64,000 bases of DNA from Ruminococcus sp. zg-924 (GCF_024433635.1 NZ_WNJZ01000008.1:33839-97838), one strand, 5' to 3'. Shown: positions 1 to 8,000, counted from the stretch's first letter. The notes: generated from the letters alone by a model not told the origin. Translations and numbers: made by a program.

Positions 1-50
1 CTGTCAAGGCGGAACTTCCGATTCGTGGGTGGTTCAGTGTGCAGCCGCTT
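1..50. repeat. Left-edge copy of a ~50-bp diverged direct repeat
   Basis: About 50 bp here align with 6232-6281 at roughly 36 of 50 positions, counted by eye. On the minus strand both copies can be read as a peptide containing EPPTxRKxRLD, but neither sits in a plausible gene. The second copy directly follows a copy of the cargo promoter repeat, so this one may mark another module junction cut by the window edge. It overlaps the last codons of the isochorismatase-like gene. Function unknown. Confidence 0.5.
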
Positions 51-528
51 CCCGGAGCTTTTCGACCACGCATCCCTTACTTTCATAGTAGCAAAGCATT
101 TCGCTGATTTTCTTTTTGTCGTAGCTGGTGACGCAGTCGGACAGAACATGGACCGTGTAACCCGCTTTTGTCATGTTGAAGCAAGTGGACTTCACACAGG
201 CAGTGGCATCTGCTCCGGCGACAAAAAACTTGGTGATGTGGTTCCTCTCAATAAACGCGGCAAAATCCTCGCTGGTCAGCGCGTTGGCTCTGGTCTTCAC
301 AAAAACGTTTTCCGATACGATCTTCATTTCCGGAACCAATTCCGCGCCATGGGTGCCGGGCCTGAATGTCCTTGCGTTGGTAGCAAGGTAATGATTCACA
401 ATATAGACAACATGGATCCCGCTGTCTACCGCCCAATCAATGGCGTTGTTTATGTTTTCGACAATTTCCCTGTAATTCTTTGTGATGTCATTTTGAATAT
501 CAATAATGACTAATGCCTTGTTTTCCAT
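34..528 (-). CDS. Isochorismatase-family cysteine hydrolase
   Basis: A 164-residue single-domain protein of the isochorismatase-like (nicotinamidase/ureidomalonase) fold, presumably cytosolic. The family's catalytic triad is visible: Asp in IIDIQND near the N-terminus, Lys in VFVKTRAN, and the nucleophilic Cys in ADATACVKST. Members hydrolyse amides or vinyl ethers; the substrate cannot be read from sequence. I start at the second Met because GAGG lies at a good distance upstream of it. The earlier ATG at 543 overlaps the stop of the preceding gene (ATGA) and is the alternative. It is the last visible gene of the four-to-five-gene unit that begins at 2487. Confidence 0.85.
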   Translation of the reverse strand: MENKALVIIDIQNDITKNYREIVENINNAIDWAVDSGIHVVYIVNHYLATNARTFRPGTHGAELVPEMKIVSENVFVKTRANALTSEDFAAFIERNHITKFFVAGADATACVKSTCFNMTKAGYTVHVLSDCVTSYDKKKISEMLCYYESKGCVVEKLREAAAH

Positions 529-539
529 CGCTTTTTTCC

Positions 540-1229
540 TCATCTTTCACTTGATTTGATTTTCCCTGTGTCCTCTATCAGCGGTCTGGCGTCCAGGCGG
601 GTCTTGCACCCCAGCCGTCTGGCGATCACGGTCAGCAGGCATTTTTGGGCGGGGCGGAAATGCCGGGACTGGCGGATCTGCTTTTCGGACAGATACTCCG
701 GGCTGGAGAGGTTGGCAAAGTCAGCGCCCTGGAATCTGCCCGCCTGGGCAAAGCGCCGCCCCGCCTCCGCGAAGGGCTTCAGCATGGCTTTCGCCCGCTT
801 TTCCCCCAGCAGACTCAGGCCAAACATCTCGCCGTGGATGAAGGTGCCGCCGTACTCCCGCCCCAGCTTTCCCGGCAGGGTTTTCAGAAACTTCTCACAG
901 CAACGGCTCTGGGACGCCTCTGGAAAGCCGCCCTGCAAAAGAAAGGACAGCCTGCCGCACGCTTGCGGCGGAGCGTCCGCCGCCGCACCCTCCAGAAACT
1001 CTAACAGGATGCCGGGTACGTTCTCCACATAGAGAGGCAGGGCGAAGAGGACGTTTTCCTCGGTTTGGAGTGCGGCTCTCGCACTGTCCCACTGTCTTCT
1101 ATCGGAGAGAAACCAGACCTTTGTGGTGTTCCCGCCCGCCTCAAAGCCCTGGCGGAACGCGCCGATGATCTTCGCTGTGTTGCTTTTGCTTTGGTGCCGG
1201 ACCGCCCCGCTGATAATGGTCAGACGCAT
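540..1229 (-). CDS. Flavodoxin-fold NAD(P)H-dependent oxidoreductase
   Basis: This 229-residue protein looks like the NADPH-dependent FMN reductase/flavodoxin-like superfamily. It opens with a beta strand and phosphate-binding loop (MRLTIISGAVRHQSKSNT) typical of FMN binding, followed by an ALPLYVENVPG segment that matches the second FMN loop. The C-terminal third is longer than in minimal flavodoxins and rich in Arg/Lys. It overlaps the next upstream gene by ten bases and its stop overlaps the first possible ATG of the isochorismatase gene, so the genes are translationally coupled. Electron acceptor unknown. Confidence 0.75.
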   Translation of the reverse strand: MRLTIISGAVRHQSKSNTAKIIGAFRQGFEAGGNTTKVWFLSDRRQWDSARAALQTEENVLFALPLYVENVPGILLEFLEGAAADAPPQACGRLSFLLQGGFPEASQSRCCEKFLKTLPGKLGREYGGTFIHGEMFGLSLLGEKRAKAMLKPFAEAGRRFAQAGRFQGADFANLSSPEYLSEKQIRQSRHFRPAQKCLLTVIARRLGCKTRLDARPLIEDTGKIKSSER

Positions 1230-1738
1230 AGAGACACCTCCCCGGCTTCTTCTATGGGGAACGCCCCCAGGCTGTTCCCACCTAAATTCAGCGCGAACCG
1301 CTTCATCCAGTAGGTCAGATACTCCCGCTCCCCCGCGCCGGCGTATAAAAGTCCGAAGCGGAACCGTTTGTCATACCGGGGGATATGGCGCATCTGCCCG
1401 TCCACCACATGGGTATACATGGTAGCCAGGGGCAGTGTGCGGTCCACAATGTGTTTTGCCCTGTGATCGAGAAAGCCCAGGGCGGTCCCGGCTATCAAAA
1501 CGGCGGTGTCATACCGCAGAAGCGCCCGCAGAAGCGCCTCATAATCGTCCCGTATTGCGCAGACGCCGGGGGTTTTCAGCCAACAGAAATTGCAGCCTAC
1601 GCAGGGCTGTATTTTCATGTCCTCCGTGTGCATAACCTCGCCGGTCTCCGCCTTGGCGGTCAGCGCGCCTATGGCCGCCTGTACGGCGGGGTCGTTCTTA
1701 GGCAGAGTGTTGACCACCAGCAGACTTCCGTTTTTCAT
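1220..1738 (-). CDS. Iron-sulfur flavoprotein-like NAD(P)H oxidoreductase
   Basis: A 172-residue flavodoxin-family protein. A cysteine motif C-VGC-NFC followed by a fourth Cys (CVGCNFCWLKTPGVC, residues about 45-60) matches the compact cluster-binding motif of iron-sulfur flavoproteins, and the N-terminal LLVVNTLPKND is the FMN phosphate loop. The start at MKNGS is chosen because AGGAG lies just upstream; a longer frame to 1780 overlaps the preceding gene without support. Together with the adjacent FMN reductase-like gene it suggests a redox pair. The natural substrate is unknown. Confidence 0.75.
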   Translation of the reverse strand: MKNGSLLVVNTLPKNDPAVQAAIGALTAKAETGEVMHTEDMKIQPCVGCNFCWLKTPGVCAIRDDYEALLRALLRYDTAVLIAGTALGFLDHRAKHIVDRTLPLATMYTHVVDGQMRHIPRYDKRFRFGLLYAGAGEREYLTYWMKRFALNLGGNSLGAFPIEEAGEVSLCV

Positions 1739-1940
1739 GTGCCACACACTCCTTATCCTCAGCGTCCTTGCTCTCTCCATGTTCTTTTTTTCCCAAATTT
1801 AACGCCTCACGGACGCCGTTACGGACCGCCCACTTGACGACAAAATAGAATAGAGTCAGACCGGCTGCAAAAACGATGAGCGCCCCAGCGGTAAGTCCGA
1901 GGCCTGACAGAAGGTCAGACACTATCCAATCAAGATGCAT
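1698..1940 (-). CDS. Small single-span membrane protein
   Basis: An 80-residue protein with one clear hydrophobic segment (about residues 15-38) and a highly charged cytoplasmic tail rich in Lys and Glu. It overlaps the genes on both sides (start inside the DUF2975-like gene, end inside the iron-sulfur flavoprotein gene), which argues that it is translated as part of the operon. The pattern, a short hydrophobic span followed by a charged tail, recalls small accessory subunits, but I do not recognise a family. Confidence 0.6.
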   Translation of the reverse strand: MHLDWIVSDLLSGLGLTAGALIVFAAGLTLFYFVVKWAVRNGVREALNLGKKEHGESKDAEDKECVAHEKRKSAGGQHSA

Positions 1941-2487
1941 GGCGATTTTCCTCCAGCTCCGCGCCGTAGTTGAAAATGAGGGACACTAAGATCAACACGA
2001 TGCCGACAAGAAAGGTGGGCAGATCATCTCCGTAATCTACCGCTGCATAGATCGCACTGTTTGCCGTATCCACCGCTTGAAAACAGCCATAGATGACAGC
2101 CGAGACGATGGTCGCCACAATTGGCATGACGATGGTGGATATCCCCAGCTGGCGTATCTTCACCGCGCCGGTTCGGGTAAAGGGGGTGCCGTCCGCCTGT
2201 TCCGCTTTCAGATAGCGGTAGGCAAAGGCCAAAAGCGTTCCGTCCGTCAGAGCAAAGACGATGCTCGGCAGGAGCTTTGCCGCCAGTTCGTTCAGTCCGC
2301 CGGTCTCGGTCAGAGTGTACAGCAGCTCCCGATCCATGCCGAATATGGTTATGCCGCCTTTCCATACCATGGCGCACACCACCACCAGAGCCATCAGTCC
2401 TGCCCAGACAAAGGAGAGGATCATAGCGACTTTGGTGAGGATCTGAAAGACCCGGCAGGTTTTCTGGATTGTTTGTAATGATTTCAT
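1930..2487 (-). CDS. DUF2975-like membrane protein
   Basis: A 185-residue integral membrane protein with about four hydrophobic segments. The end (ILVSLIFNYGAELEEN) matches the characteristic IF-YGAxLQ-E tail of DUF2975 proteins. In Firmicutes DUF2975 genes usually lie beside a very small Cro/CI-type regulator of the YozG kind; such a regulator is present in this module, but 7 kb away at 9501-9731. First gene of a unit expressed from promoter repeat A. A strong AAGGAGA ribosome site precedes the ATG. Function of the family is not established. Confidence 0.7.
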   Translation of the reverse strand: MKSLQTIQKTCRVFQILTKVAMILSFVWAGLMALVVVCAMVWKGGITIFGMDRELLYTLTETGGLNELAAKLLPSIVFALTDGTLLAFAYRYLKAEQADGTPFTRTGAVKIRQLGISTIVMPIVATIVSAVIYGCFQAVDTANSAIYAAVDYGDDLPTFLVGIVLILVSLIFNYGAELEENRHAS

Positions 2488-2520
2488 GGTTTTGTCTCCT
2501 TCTTAGCTTGTAGTTCTATT

Positions 2521-2580
2521 CTACATAATATCCCGCCGCCCCGATAGGCAGATTTTGCAGGGGAATGTGTTCATTTTATA
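2521..2580 (-). promoter_or_regulatory. Cargo promoter repeat, copy A
   Basis: One of four similar ~60-bp blocks in the module. Reading on the minus strand it contains GAACACATTCCCCTGCAAAA, then TCTGCCTATCGGGG, then GATATTATGTAG, and ends 33 bp before the ATG of the DUF2975-like gene. TAGAAT or a near variant near its end can act as a -10; no good -35 exists at 17 bp, which fits an activator-dependent promoter. It overlaps the stop codon of the upstream hydrolase gene. The AraC-type regulator at 7245-8000 is the obvious candidate activator (inference). Confidence 0.7.
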
Positions 2581-3496
2581 GTTGATCCAGCCCCTCGACC
2601 ACCCGGCAGACCAGCTCTGGGTCAGTCAGGTGGATATAGTGACTGCTGTGTCCGGCCCGGACAAGCTCCCCCCGCTGGGCGCAGGAAAGATAAACACCCA
2701 TGATCTCCTGCCATAATGCCTCGGTCTTCATCGCTTCCTCCGGGGACGCCCCGCCGAACTGCTCTATCTCCCGACAGGAGAGGGCGGAGTCGTGGGTCAC
2801 CATGGTCACGGGACAGGCGAGCTTATTCTCCCGATCCAACAGTTCTGTCAGCTCGTTCTTGTCGTGGGCGGCGGCGTACTCGGCCAGCGCCGTTTCATAG
2901 GTCTGAGGCTTTCCAAGGGACTCCAGAATCTCCTGGCGCTCCTCCTTTGAGAAGCCGCTGTCGTAATAAAAGGGCGGTGCGGAGGCCATCATCCGCCTCA
3001 CCAGCCAGCCCAAATGCCAGCGGGTTAGCTTTAGGTTCATCCGCAGCCCCGCAGTCTTATCCACGCCGCTTTTTCTGAACTCCGCATCGGTCAACTCCGT
3101 GCGGAAGCGGTCGTCCTCCGGGGAAAGTGGATCCAGAAGAATCAAAGCCCGAACAAGTTCCGGGTAAACCTGGGCGAAGTTCCATACGTACAGGCCACCC
3201 TGCGAGTGGCCAAGCAGGGTCACCTTCTCCTCGTGAGGAATGTGCCCCAAAAGCTGATGAAGCTCCAATGCGATATTCCCCGGTGTGCGTTCCAGAGCAG
3301 AAATGCCGCTGCCGCCGTATCCGGCCCTCTGATATAGCAAAACAGTATGTCGCTTCGAAAGCCGCTGGGCGAGCCGCCGCCACTCCGCCATGACAGCCCC
3401 AAGACCCATCTCGATCACAAGACCGACCTTTCCCTCACCGTAAATCTCGCAGGCAAGCGCCGCGGAGGGAAACTGAATAATTCGTGATTCCATCAT
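2576..3496 (-). CDS. Alpha/beta hydrolase (first of two)
   Basis: A 306-residue alpha/beta-hydrolase-fold protein without signal peptide. The nucleophile elbow is GHSQGG, a strand-turn-helix preceded by KVTLLGHSQGG. A plausible acid is in LILLDPLSP or the later VTMVTHDS segment, and the catalytic His is probably in RAGHSSHYIHL near the C-terminus. The ATGATG start at 3496 is selected by GAGGAG seven bases upstream; ATGs further upstream lack such a site. It follows a second hydrolase in the same unit. The two share the fold but are clearly different in sequence. Substrate unknown. Confidence 0.85.
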   Translation of the reverse strand: MMESRIIQFPSAALACEIYGEGKVGLVIEMGLGAVMAEWRRLAQRLSKRHTVLLYQRAGYGGSGISALERTPGNIALELHQLLGHIPHEEKVTLLGHSQGGLYVWNFAQVYPELVRALILLDPLSPEDDRFRTELTDAEFRKSGVDKTAGLRMNLKLTRWHLGWLVRRMMASAPPFYYDSGFSKEERQEILESLGKPQTYETALAEYAAAHDKNELTELLDRENKLACPVTMVTHDSALSCREIEQFGGASPEEAMKTEALWQEIMGVYLSCAQRGELVRAGHSSHYIHLTDPELVCRVVEGLDQL

Positions 3497-3516
3497 GACA
3501 TTTCTCCTCTTCAAAT

Positions 3517-4482
3517 CTATCTTCGGGTTTCTCCGCCGGATCGATGCCCGGTTTCCTGTGCCAATTCCAGCAGGCAGGCTACAAATTCTTTCGGCTTTTC
3601 TATATGAATGCCGTGTCCGCAGTCAAAGCGCATGGTCTGACAATCTGGAATCAGCTCTGTCACCCGCTTCAGATCCTCCTCGCTGAGTGCCGCCATCAGG
3701 ATCCCGTCCTGCCCGATTTCGGTTTTTGCTTTCATGAAAACCGTTTTGCAGGAAATGGTTTTCAGGAGATCTTCATGGGAGATTCCGGCATGGAAGCTGT
3801 CTGTGTAGAACGCCTCCCCAAACCGGGGATCATACCTGCTCATGCCCTGAAAGCCGCTGAGGGCAGATTTTGGCCAGAAGGGGACTTTCAGATTGCCCTC
3901 CGGGTGCTTTTCCCGGTTCTTTGCCGCCAGAGCGACCAACTTTCCGCGGACCTTTTCTCTGGACTTTTCCGAGAAGAAGTTCCAGGCATACTGATTGCGG
4001 AAATAATTCAACACAAAGTCTCCGGGATCGGTCTGGGAAAGATAGCTGTGGCAGATCGTGGAAAGATCCACATAGTTGAAGGTTTTCAAGCGTCTTTCAC
4101 CCTGAGAGGCGAAAAAGGGCGGATCCTCCAGAATCAGATATTCGCACAGGTCTGCATGGGATGCCACATACGCCGCAATCAGACCGCCGGAGGAGTGACC
4201 CAGAAGATAAACCTTCTCCCCCACTATATCCTGTATAAAACGGATGACGGCGTTTCCTATATCCGCTACATTGTATTTTTCGGCGTCGTGCAGACTTCCT
4301 CCGTGCCCGTAGCAGTCCACGGAAAAAACATGATACCGCTTCGACAGGCGCTTCCATACATTCGAGAAGCTCTTTGCGTCCACCCCCTGGGCGTGGAGCA
4401 GCACAAGAGGCTGCCGATCGTTTATCAGCTCATAATACTTCAGCCTGATATCCTGGCTTCGATACAGATGTCCTTCAACCAT
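3517..4482 (-). CDS. Alpha/beta hydrolase (second of two)
   Basis: A 321-residue alpha/beta hydrolase. Visible features are the oxyanion-hole segment LVLLHAQGVDAKSF, the nucleophile elbow GHSSGG, an acidic residue in LILEDPPFF, and the C-terminal FDCGHGIHIEKPKEF that supplies the catalytic His. This C-terminal pattern is typical of esterase/haloperoxidase-type members. The start at 4482 follows AGGAGGG; a longer frame to 4506 would overlap the preceding CPBP-like gene. It is the second gene of the unit driven by promoter repeat B. Substrate unknown. Confidence 0.85.
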   Translation of the reverse strand: MVEGHLYRSQDIRLKYYELINDRQPLVLLHAQGVDAKSFSNVWKRLSKRYHVFSVDCYGHGGSLHDAEKYNVADIGNAVIRFIQDIVGEKVYLLGHSSGGLIAAYVASHADLCEYLILEDPPFFASQGERRLKTFNYVDLSTICHSYLSQTDPGDFVLNYFRNQYAWNFFSEKSREKVRGKLVALAAKNREKHPEGNLKVPFWPKSALSGFQGMSRYDPRFGEAFYTDSFHAGISHEDLLKTISCKTVFMKAKTEIGQDGILMAALSEEDLKRVTELIPDCQTMRFDCGHGIHIEKPKEFVACLLELAQETGHRSGGETRR

Positions 4483-4495
4483 TTTGGTTTCCCTC

Positions 4496-5197
4496 CTATA
4501 GCGCATTCCAATAAAGCACGAAAATCAACACACATCCCCATGCGTTCCCGGTGACTTTCCTAACGATCAGCATTCCGTAGATCAAAAAGACGGTACACAG
4601 CATCTCAGCCACCGCGTTTGGCGTCACGCCCACGACTCCGTGTATCAGAATACACATAACCGCGCAGATGAAAGCACCCCAATCCCATAGCTTCTTGCCA
4701 GACGGATAGCGTTCGCTGATTTTATCGCAGATGACCACATAGTTGAAGCCCTCGAAAAAGCCCCAGAAAAGCGCGGTGAGCAGCATGGCGAGAATGTTCT
4801 CTGGAAAACCGCTTGCAAGAGCCTCCGCCGTCGTTTGCACATCGGAAAAGGGAAGCCATGTATGCACATTTCCCGCAAAAAAGTTATACAGGAAATCCGG
4901 TACGCAGCACAGCGCACTCAGTGCTACGGCGGCGAACAGGTTCTTGCAGGTCAGCCCGTAACCCGAAAATTTCTCTTTTCTGGCAATGGATACAATGGTG
5001 ATTCCCAGTCCGGCAATGCCAAACTGAAAAACGCCGCCCACAAGCAAAACCCGCCATACAATGGAAATGGAAGTGTCAGATACAACTGCGTCGATGCCTT
5101 TGCCAAAAATGGTGTAGATTGCAAGAACCGCAAAGGACACTCCGGCGATGATCCATAGATCCGTATCCAGCTGTTTCTTTCGCTTCTCTATTAGCAT
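4496..5197 (-). CDS. CPBP-like integral membrane protein
   Basis: A 233-residue protein with about six to seven hydrophobic spans. The segment LFWGFFEGFNYVVI followed later by LIHGVVGVTPNAVAEML is laid out like motifs 1 and 3 of the CPBP/Abi intramembrane protease family, but the usual paired glutamates (EExxxR) are reduced to a single Glu without Arg. If it belongs to that family it may be inactive or strongly diverged. First gene of the unit behind promoter repeat B, with a strong AGGAGG ribosome site. Such proteins often lie beside peptide-sensing two-component systems. Family assignment is tentative. Confidence 0.5.
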   Translation of the reverse strand: MLIEKRKKQLDTDLWIIAGVSFAVLAIYTIFGKGIDAVVSDTSISIVWRVLLVGGVFQFGIAGLGITIVSIARKEKFSGYGLTCKNLFAAVALSALCCVPDFLYNFFAGNVHTWLPFSDVQTTAEALASGFPENILAMLLTALFWGFFEGFNYVVICDKISERYPSGKKLWDWGAFICAVMCILIHGVVGVTPNAVAEMLCTVFLIYGMLIVRKVTGNAWGCVLIFVLYWNAL

Positions 5198-5235
5198 GGT
5201 ATTTTCCTCCTGAACATTTCCTATTCTGCCTTATA

Positions 5236-5299
5236 TTCTACAAAAGCTCCCATTTTCCCGATAGTTTCTTTTTGCAGGAGAATGTGTCAATTTTTTAGG
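5236..5299 (-). promoter_or_regulatory. Cargo promoter repeat, copy B
   Basis: Second copy of the ~60-bp block, upstream of the CPBP-like gene. On the minus strand it reads AAATTGACACATTCTCCTGC, then a variable stretch, CTATCGGG, and CTTTTGTAGAATAT. The CACATTC and CTATCGG cores and the TTTTGTAGAAT end are conserved against copies A, C and D, while the bases between them vary, as expected for binding sites rather than coding sequence. Spacing from the block to the ATG is about 39 bp. Confidence 0.7.
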
Positions 5300-5360
5300 G
5301 GCATGACGCCTCAACGCATCATGCCCATCGTTATCTTTCCCCATTGCCTTTGAGAAAGAG

Positions 5361-6107
5361 TTATTTTGCCAACAGCTTCAAAAATCTCTTATCGTTCATC
5401 TGCTCATTCGTGACATATTCTCCGTCAAAAAACAGCGCGTAGGTGGTGATAGGCGTGGGTGCATTCTGTGCTTCTTTCTTGCTTTGCAAATGGATTGCCT
5501 TAAAATTCACGCCCTGCTCCCTCGCCGTTTCCTCCACAATGGGGACATATTTCGCATTGAACGGGCATTGATTGGTATAGTACAAAACATATCCCATTTC
5601 TTTAATATGCGGGTGTTTTGCGCATGCCTTGAATTTTGGCAAAGAGGCGGATTCCTCAAAGGGCAAAACCCACAGCTGGATCCCGTTGTCCGCTTCGTCG
5701 CAAACGGTAAAGCCCTTGTATTTCAAAAATTTAGGATCGGCAAGAAAGGGCTTTTTCTTTTGGGAGGACAAGATACACAGTCCCTTTTTGCCCTTGCTTT
5801 TACTGTCTTCAATACAGGCGTTCAAAAGGTCAGTAGAATAACCATGCCCCTTAAAAGAACCGGCCACCCACAGGCAGTCGATGTACATATATCCCTGCGC
5901 ATCAATGGGGTTCCACGCATTTTCGGCGGGGATATACTCGATAAAGCATTTTCCACGATCTGTGCTTTTCAGGAAGACCAATCCATCCCCGAACCGTTCT
6001 GACAGCCACGCTTTTTTTGACGAGACCTGAACGTCGTTGTTGCTTGATATAGCACAGCAGATATGCTCTTTGTCGATATTCTCGCTGGTCACTCTGATGT
6101 ATTCCAT
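5361..6107 (-). CDS. YoaP-like GNAT acetyltransferase
   Basis: A 248-residue two-domain protein. Residues about 1-150 form a GNAT acetyltransferase domain with a recognisable acetyl-CoA loop region (WVAGSFKGHGYSTDLLNACI). The C-terminal part (about 160-248, including KEMGYVLYYTNQCPFNAKYV and KSKKEAQNAPTPITTYALF-like text) matches the YoaP domain found in Bacillus YoaP-type proteins. It is transcribed alone from promoter repeat C. The acceptor is unknown; related genes are annotated only as N-acetyltransferases. The TNQCPFN segment resembles a thioredoxin-like active site with one Cys, which may be functional. Confidence 0.8.
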   Translation of the reverse strand: MEYIRVTSENIDKEHICCAISSNNDVQVSSKKAWLSERFGDGLVFLKSTDRGKCFIEYIPAENAWNPIDAQGYMYIDCLWVAGSFKGHGYSTDLLNACIEDSKSKGKKGLCILSSQKKKPFLADPKFLKYKGFTVCDEADNGIQLWVLPFEESASLPKFKACAKHPHIKEMGYVLYYTNQCPFNAKYVPIVEETAREQGVNFKAIHLQSKKEAQNAPTPITTYALFFDGEYVTNEQMNDKRFLKLLAK

Positions 6108-6140
6108 AGGGATACCTCCTCTTTCTTGCTTGTATTTCCA

Positions 6141-6203
6141 TTCTACAAAATATCCCGCTGACCCGATAGGCAGATTTTTTAGGGGAATGTGTCAATTTTA
6201 TAG
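6141..6203 (-). promoter_or_regulatory. Cargo promoter repeat, copy C
   Basis: Third copy of the ~60-bp block, upstream of the YoaP-like gene. On the minus strand it contains AAATTGACACATTCCCC, ATCTGCCTATCGGG and GGGATATTTTGTAGAAT. It is the closest to copy A. An AGGAGG ribosome site and the ATG follow within about 35 bp. Immediately to its right begins the ~50-bp repeat shared with the left window edge. Confidence 0.75.
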
Positions 6204-6231
6204 CAAAAAGCTCCGCCGCGACGTACAAAAC

Positions 6232-6281
6232 CTGTCGAGGCGAAGTTTTCGGCTAGTGGGCGGTTCAATGTGCGGCTGATT
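6232..6281. repeat. Second copy of the diverged ~50-bp repeat
   Basis: This block aligns with bases 1-50 of the window (about 72 percent by eye). It lies between promoter repeat C and the end of the methyltransferase-like gene, in a stretch of about 150 bp with no gene. The shared arrangement suggests that cargo units were assembled by duplication or recombination of whole promoter-plus-junction blocks. Confidence 0.5.
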
Positions 6282-6351
6282 CGGAACCTCTGAACAATTC
6301 TGCTTCGGCTGAGCAGCGGGTCTTTCGCTCCATCCGTCCTGGCATGCTGAC

Positions 6352-7020
6352 CTACCAGATAAACGGGAGAATCCTGAACCGCACCTTCTTCTCGTACTCC
6401 CGATACCCCGCAAGCCCTTCCTCCAGAACCTTTTCCTCGTTTCGGATACGCTTGACCAGAAGCAGCGGGAATGGCAGCATCACGAGAAAGGCGGGCAGGG
6501 AACCGAGCACGAGAGGCATTGCCCAAAACAGCAGGATGACCGCAAAGTACATGGGATGCCTTACGATTCCATAGAGTCCCGTAGAGATGACCTGCTGATT
6601 CTCCTGAATTTCAACCGTTCGGGAGAGATAGGCGTTCTCACGCATGACCTCCGCGTAGAGCGCGTAGGCGATCAGAAATAATGTGCAGGAAACTACCGTC
6701 ACCCAGCCGGGAAAGCGCGTCCAGCCAAAGCGAAAGTCAAGCCCCGCCAGAACGAAGCAGACGATGAACTCCAAAGCGGACAGCGCGATCACCGTTTTCT
6801 GCTCGCCCTCTGATTCCCTGTCATTCAGGCGCTTCTGAAGTAAACCAGGCGCCTTTATCAGCAAGAGCACCCCCACGAGAAGCATGGGAACGAATAATAG
6901 CCCGATCAGCCGCCACGCACCGGCGTATCGGACGGTTCCCGCCGGCAAAAAAAGCAAAACGCCAATGAGCAGCAGACCGCATAAAAATTTCGCGACTGCC
7001 TGTATAATCAATTTTCGCAT
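6352..7020 (-). CDS. Isoprenylcysteine carboxyl methyltransferase-family membrane protein
   Basis: A 222-residue membrane protein with five to six hydrophobic spans. The C-terminal half carries the ICMT/PEMT signature: LYGIVRHPMYFA, then RNEEKVLEEGLAGYREYEKK and a final RILPFIW. These residues form the SAM and substrate region in the family. In bacteria such proteins methylate lipids or small molecules rather than prenylated proteins; the acceptor here is unknown. It is the last gene of the sensor-regulator operon, starting 12 bp after the lipoprotein gene, so it is probably a target or accessory of that system. Confidence 0.8.
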   Translation of the reverse strand: MRKLIIQAVAKFLCGLLLIGVLLFLPAGTVRYAGAWRLIGLLFVPMLLVGVLLLIKAPGLLQKRLNDRESEGEQKTVIALSALEFIVCFVLAGLDFRFGWTRFPGWVTVVSCTLFLIAYALYAEVMRENAYLSRTVEIQENQQVISTGLYGIVRHPMYFAVILLFWAMPLVLGSLPAFLVMLPFPLLLVKRIRNEEKVLEEGLAGYREYEKKVRFRILPFIW

Positions 7021-7032
7021 TTGAATATCCTC

Positions 7033-7248
7033 CTACAGTGCCTTTTTTGGGTAGGCTTTCACGCACTCCATGCACAAAATGCACTCGGCGCCGTTGGCCC
7101 GCTTCCGGGAGTTGTCGGTCACGTCCACCTCCATGGTAATATGCGTATAATACTCAGTGTCGCCATTCCATACAACGGTATCTGCCGAGCAACCGCCCAG
7201 AAAGAGCGCAGCGCAAAGCAATAATTCGCATACAAGCCTTTTCATCAT
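7033..7248 (-). CDS. Small lipoprotein with degenerate 4Fe-4S motif
   Basis: A 71-residue protein. It begins with a lipoprotein signal peptide (MMKRLVCELLLCAALFLGGC, lipobox LGGC), so it should be anchored outside the cytoplasmic membrane. The C-terminus (ECILCMECVKAYPKKAL) is laid out like a bacterial ferredoxin motif CxxCxxCxxxCP, but the fourth Cys is Tyr. The combination of an exported lipoprotein front with a broken cluster motif is odd; it may be the two ends of a larger protein joined by an internal deletion. Its ATG overlaps the regulator stop (ATGA), so it is probably still translated. Confidence 0.6.
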   Translation of the reverse strand: MMKRLVCELLLCAALFLGGCSADTVVWNGDTEYYTHITMEVDVTDNSRKRANGAECILCMECVKAYPKKAL

Positions 7249-8000
7249 GCCTTGTTCTCCCTTGCTTCCTCCATAAAATCCCGCCGATACTGCGACGGCG
7301 TGACGCCTTCGTTTTTCTTGAACACCTTGGTGAACACCCGGTAATCCCCATAGCCGCATTTTTCGGAGACTTCCCCAATCGGGCGGTCCGTGGTCAGCAG
7401 CAGCTCCTTCGCCTTTTCCATACGGATATTGGTGAGGTAGGCAAGGAAGTTTACCCCGATCTCGCTCTTGAAGAGCTGGCTGATATACTGGGGGTTCAGG
7501 TGAAATTCCTCTCCCAGCACGGAAAGGTTGATATCGTCCGCCAGACGTTCCCGAAGGTAGCGTGTCAGCGCATGAATGGTGCGCTCCTCCTCCTGGCTCT
7601 CCGGCTGCGCAAGCTGCCTTTGATAAAGGGTGATCTTCAGATTATCAATACACGCGCCGAATTCCTCATAGTTTACAGGTTTCAGAATATAGTCGGTAAT
7701 TTTCAGCCGCAGCGCTTCCCGGCAGTAGGCAAAATCATCGTAGCCGGAAACAATCACAAACGCCATGTCCGGGTGTTTGAGTCGGGCGGTCTGAATCACC
7801 TTCAAGCCGTTCATAATAGGGATATTGATATCCATGATGACAATATCCGGAATGAGGCTGTCGATTTTCCCCAGGGCCTCCATGCCGTCGGCCGCCTCGC
7901 CTACCACCTGGCAGTCGTGGGCCTCCCAATCGAACAGCCGCTTGAAACCCTCCCGGATCATGATCTCGTCGTCCACTAAAAGAACCCTCAGCTTTTTCAT
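7245..8000 (-). CDS. AraC-type two-component response regulator (YesN-like)
   Basis: A 251-residue cytosolic transcription regulator. Residues 1-120 are a receiver domain (LLVDDEIMIREGF acidic pair, phospho-Asp in DIVIMDINIP, Ser/Thr in IVSGYDD, Lys in YILKPVN). Residues about 150-250 are an AraC-type double helix-turn-helix (LSVLGEEFHLNPQYISQLFK, then IGEVSEKCGYGDYRVFTKVFKK and the GVTPSQYRR end). It overlaps both the sensor kinase gene and the lipoprotein gene by four bases. It is the likely activator of the four promoter repeats in this module, including the one before its own operon. Confidence 0.9.
   Translation of the reverse strand: MKKLRVLLVDDEIMIREGFKRLFDWEAHDCQVVGEAADGMEALGKIDSLIPDIVIMDINIPIMNGLKVIQTARLKHPDMAFVIVSGYDDFAYCREALRLKITDYILKPVNYEEFGACIDNLKITLYQRQLAQPESQEEERTIHALTRYLRERLADDINLSVLGEEFHLNPQYISQLFKSEIGVNFLAYLTNIRMEKAKELLLTTDRPIGEVSEKCGYGDYRVFTKVFKKNEGVTPSQYRRDFMEEARENKA

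Noticed and set aside
3544..4554. 336-codon plus-strand frame opposite the second hydrolase
   Set aside because: Antisense shadow; the minus-strand frame has a complete alpha/beta hydrolase signature.
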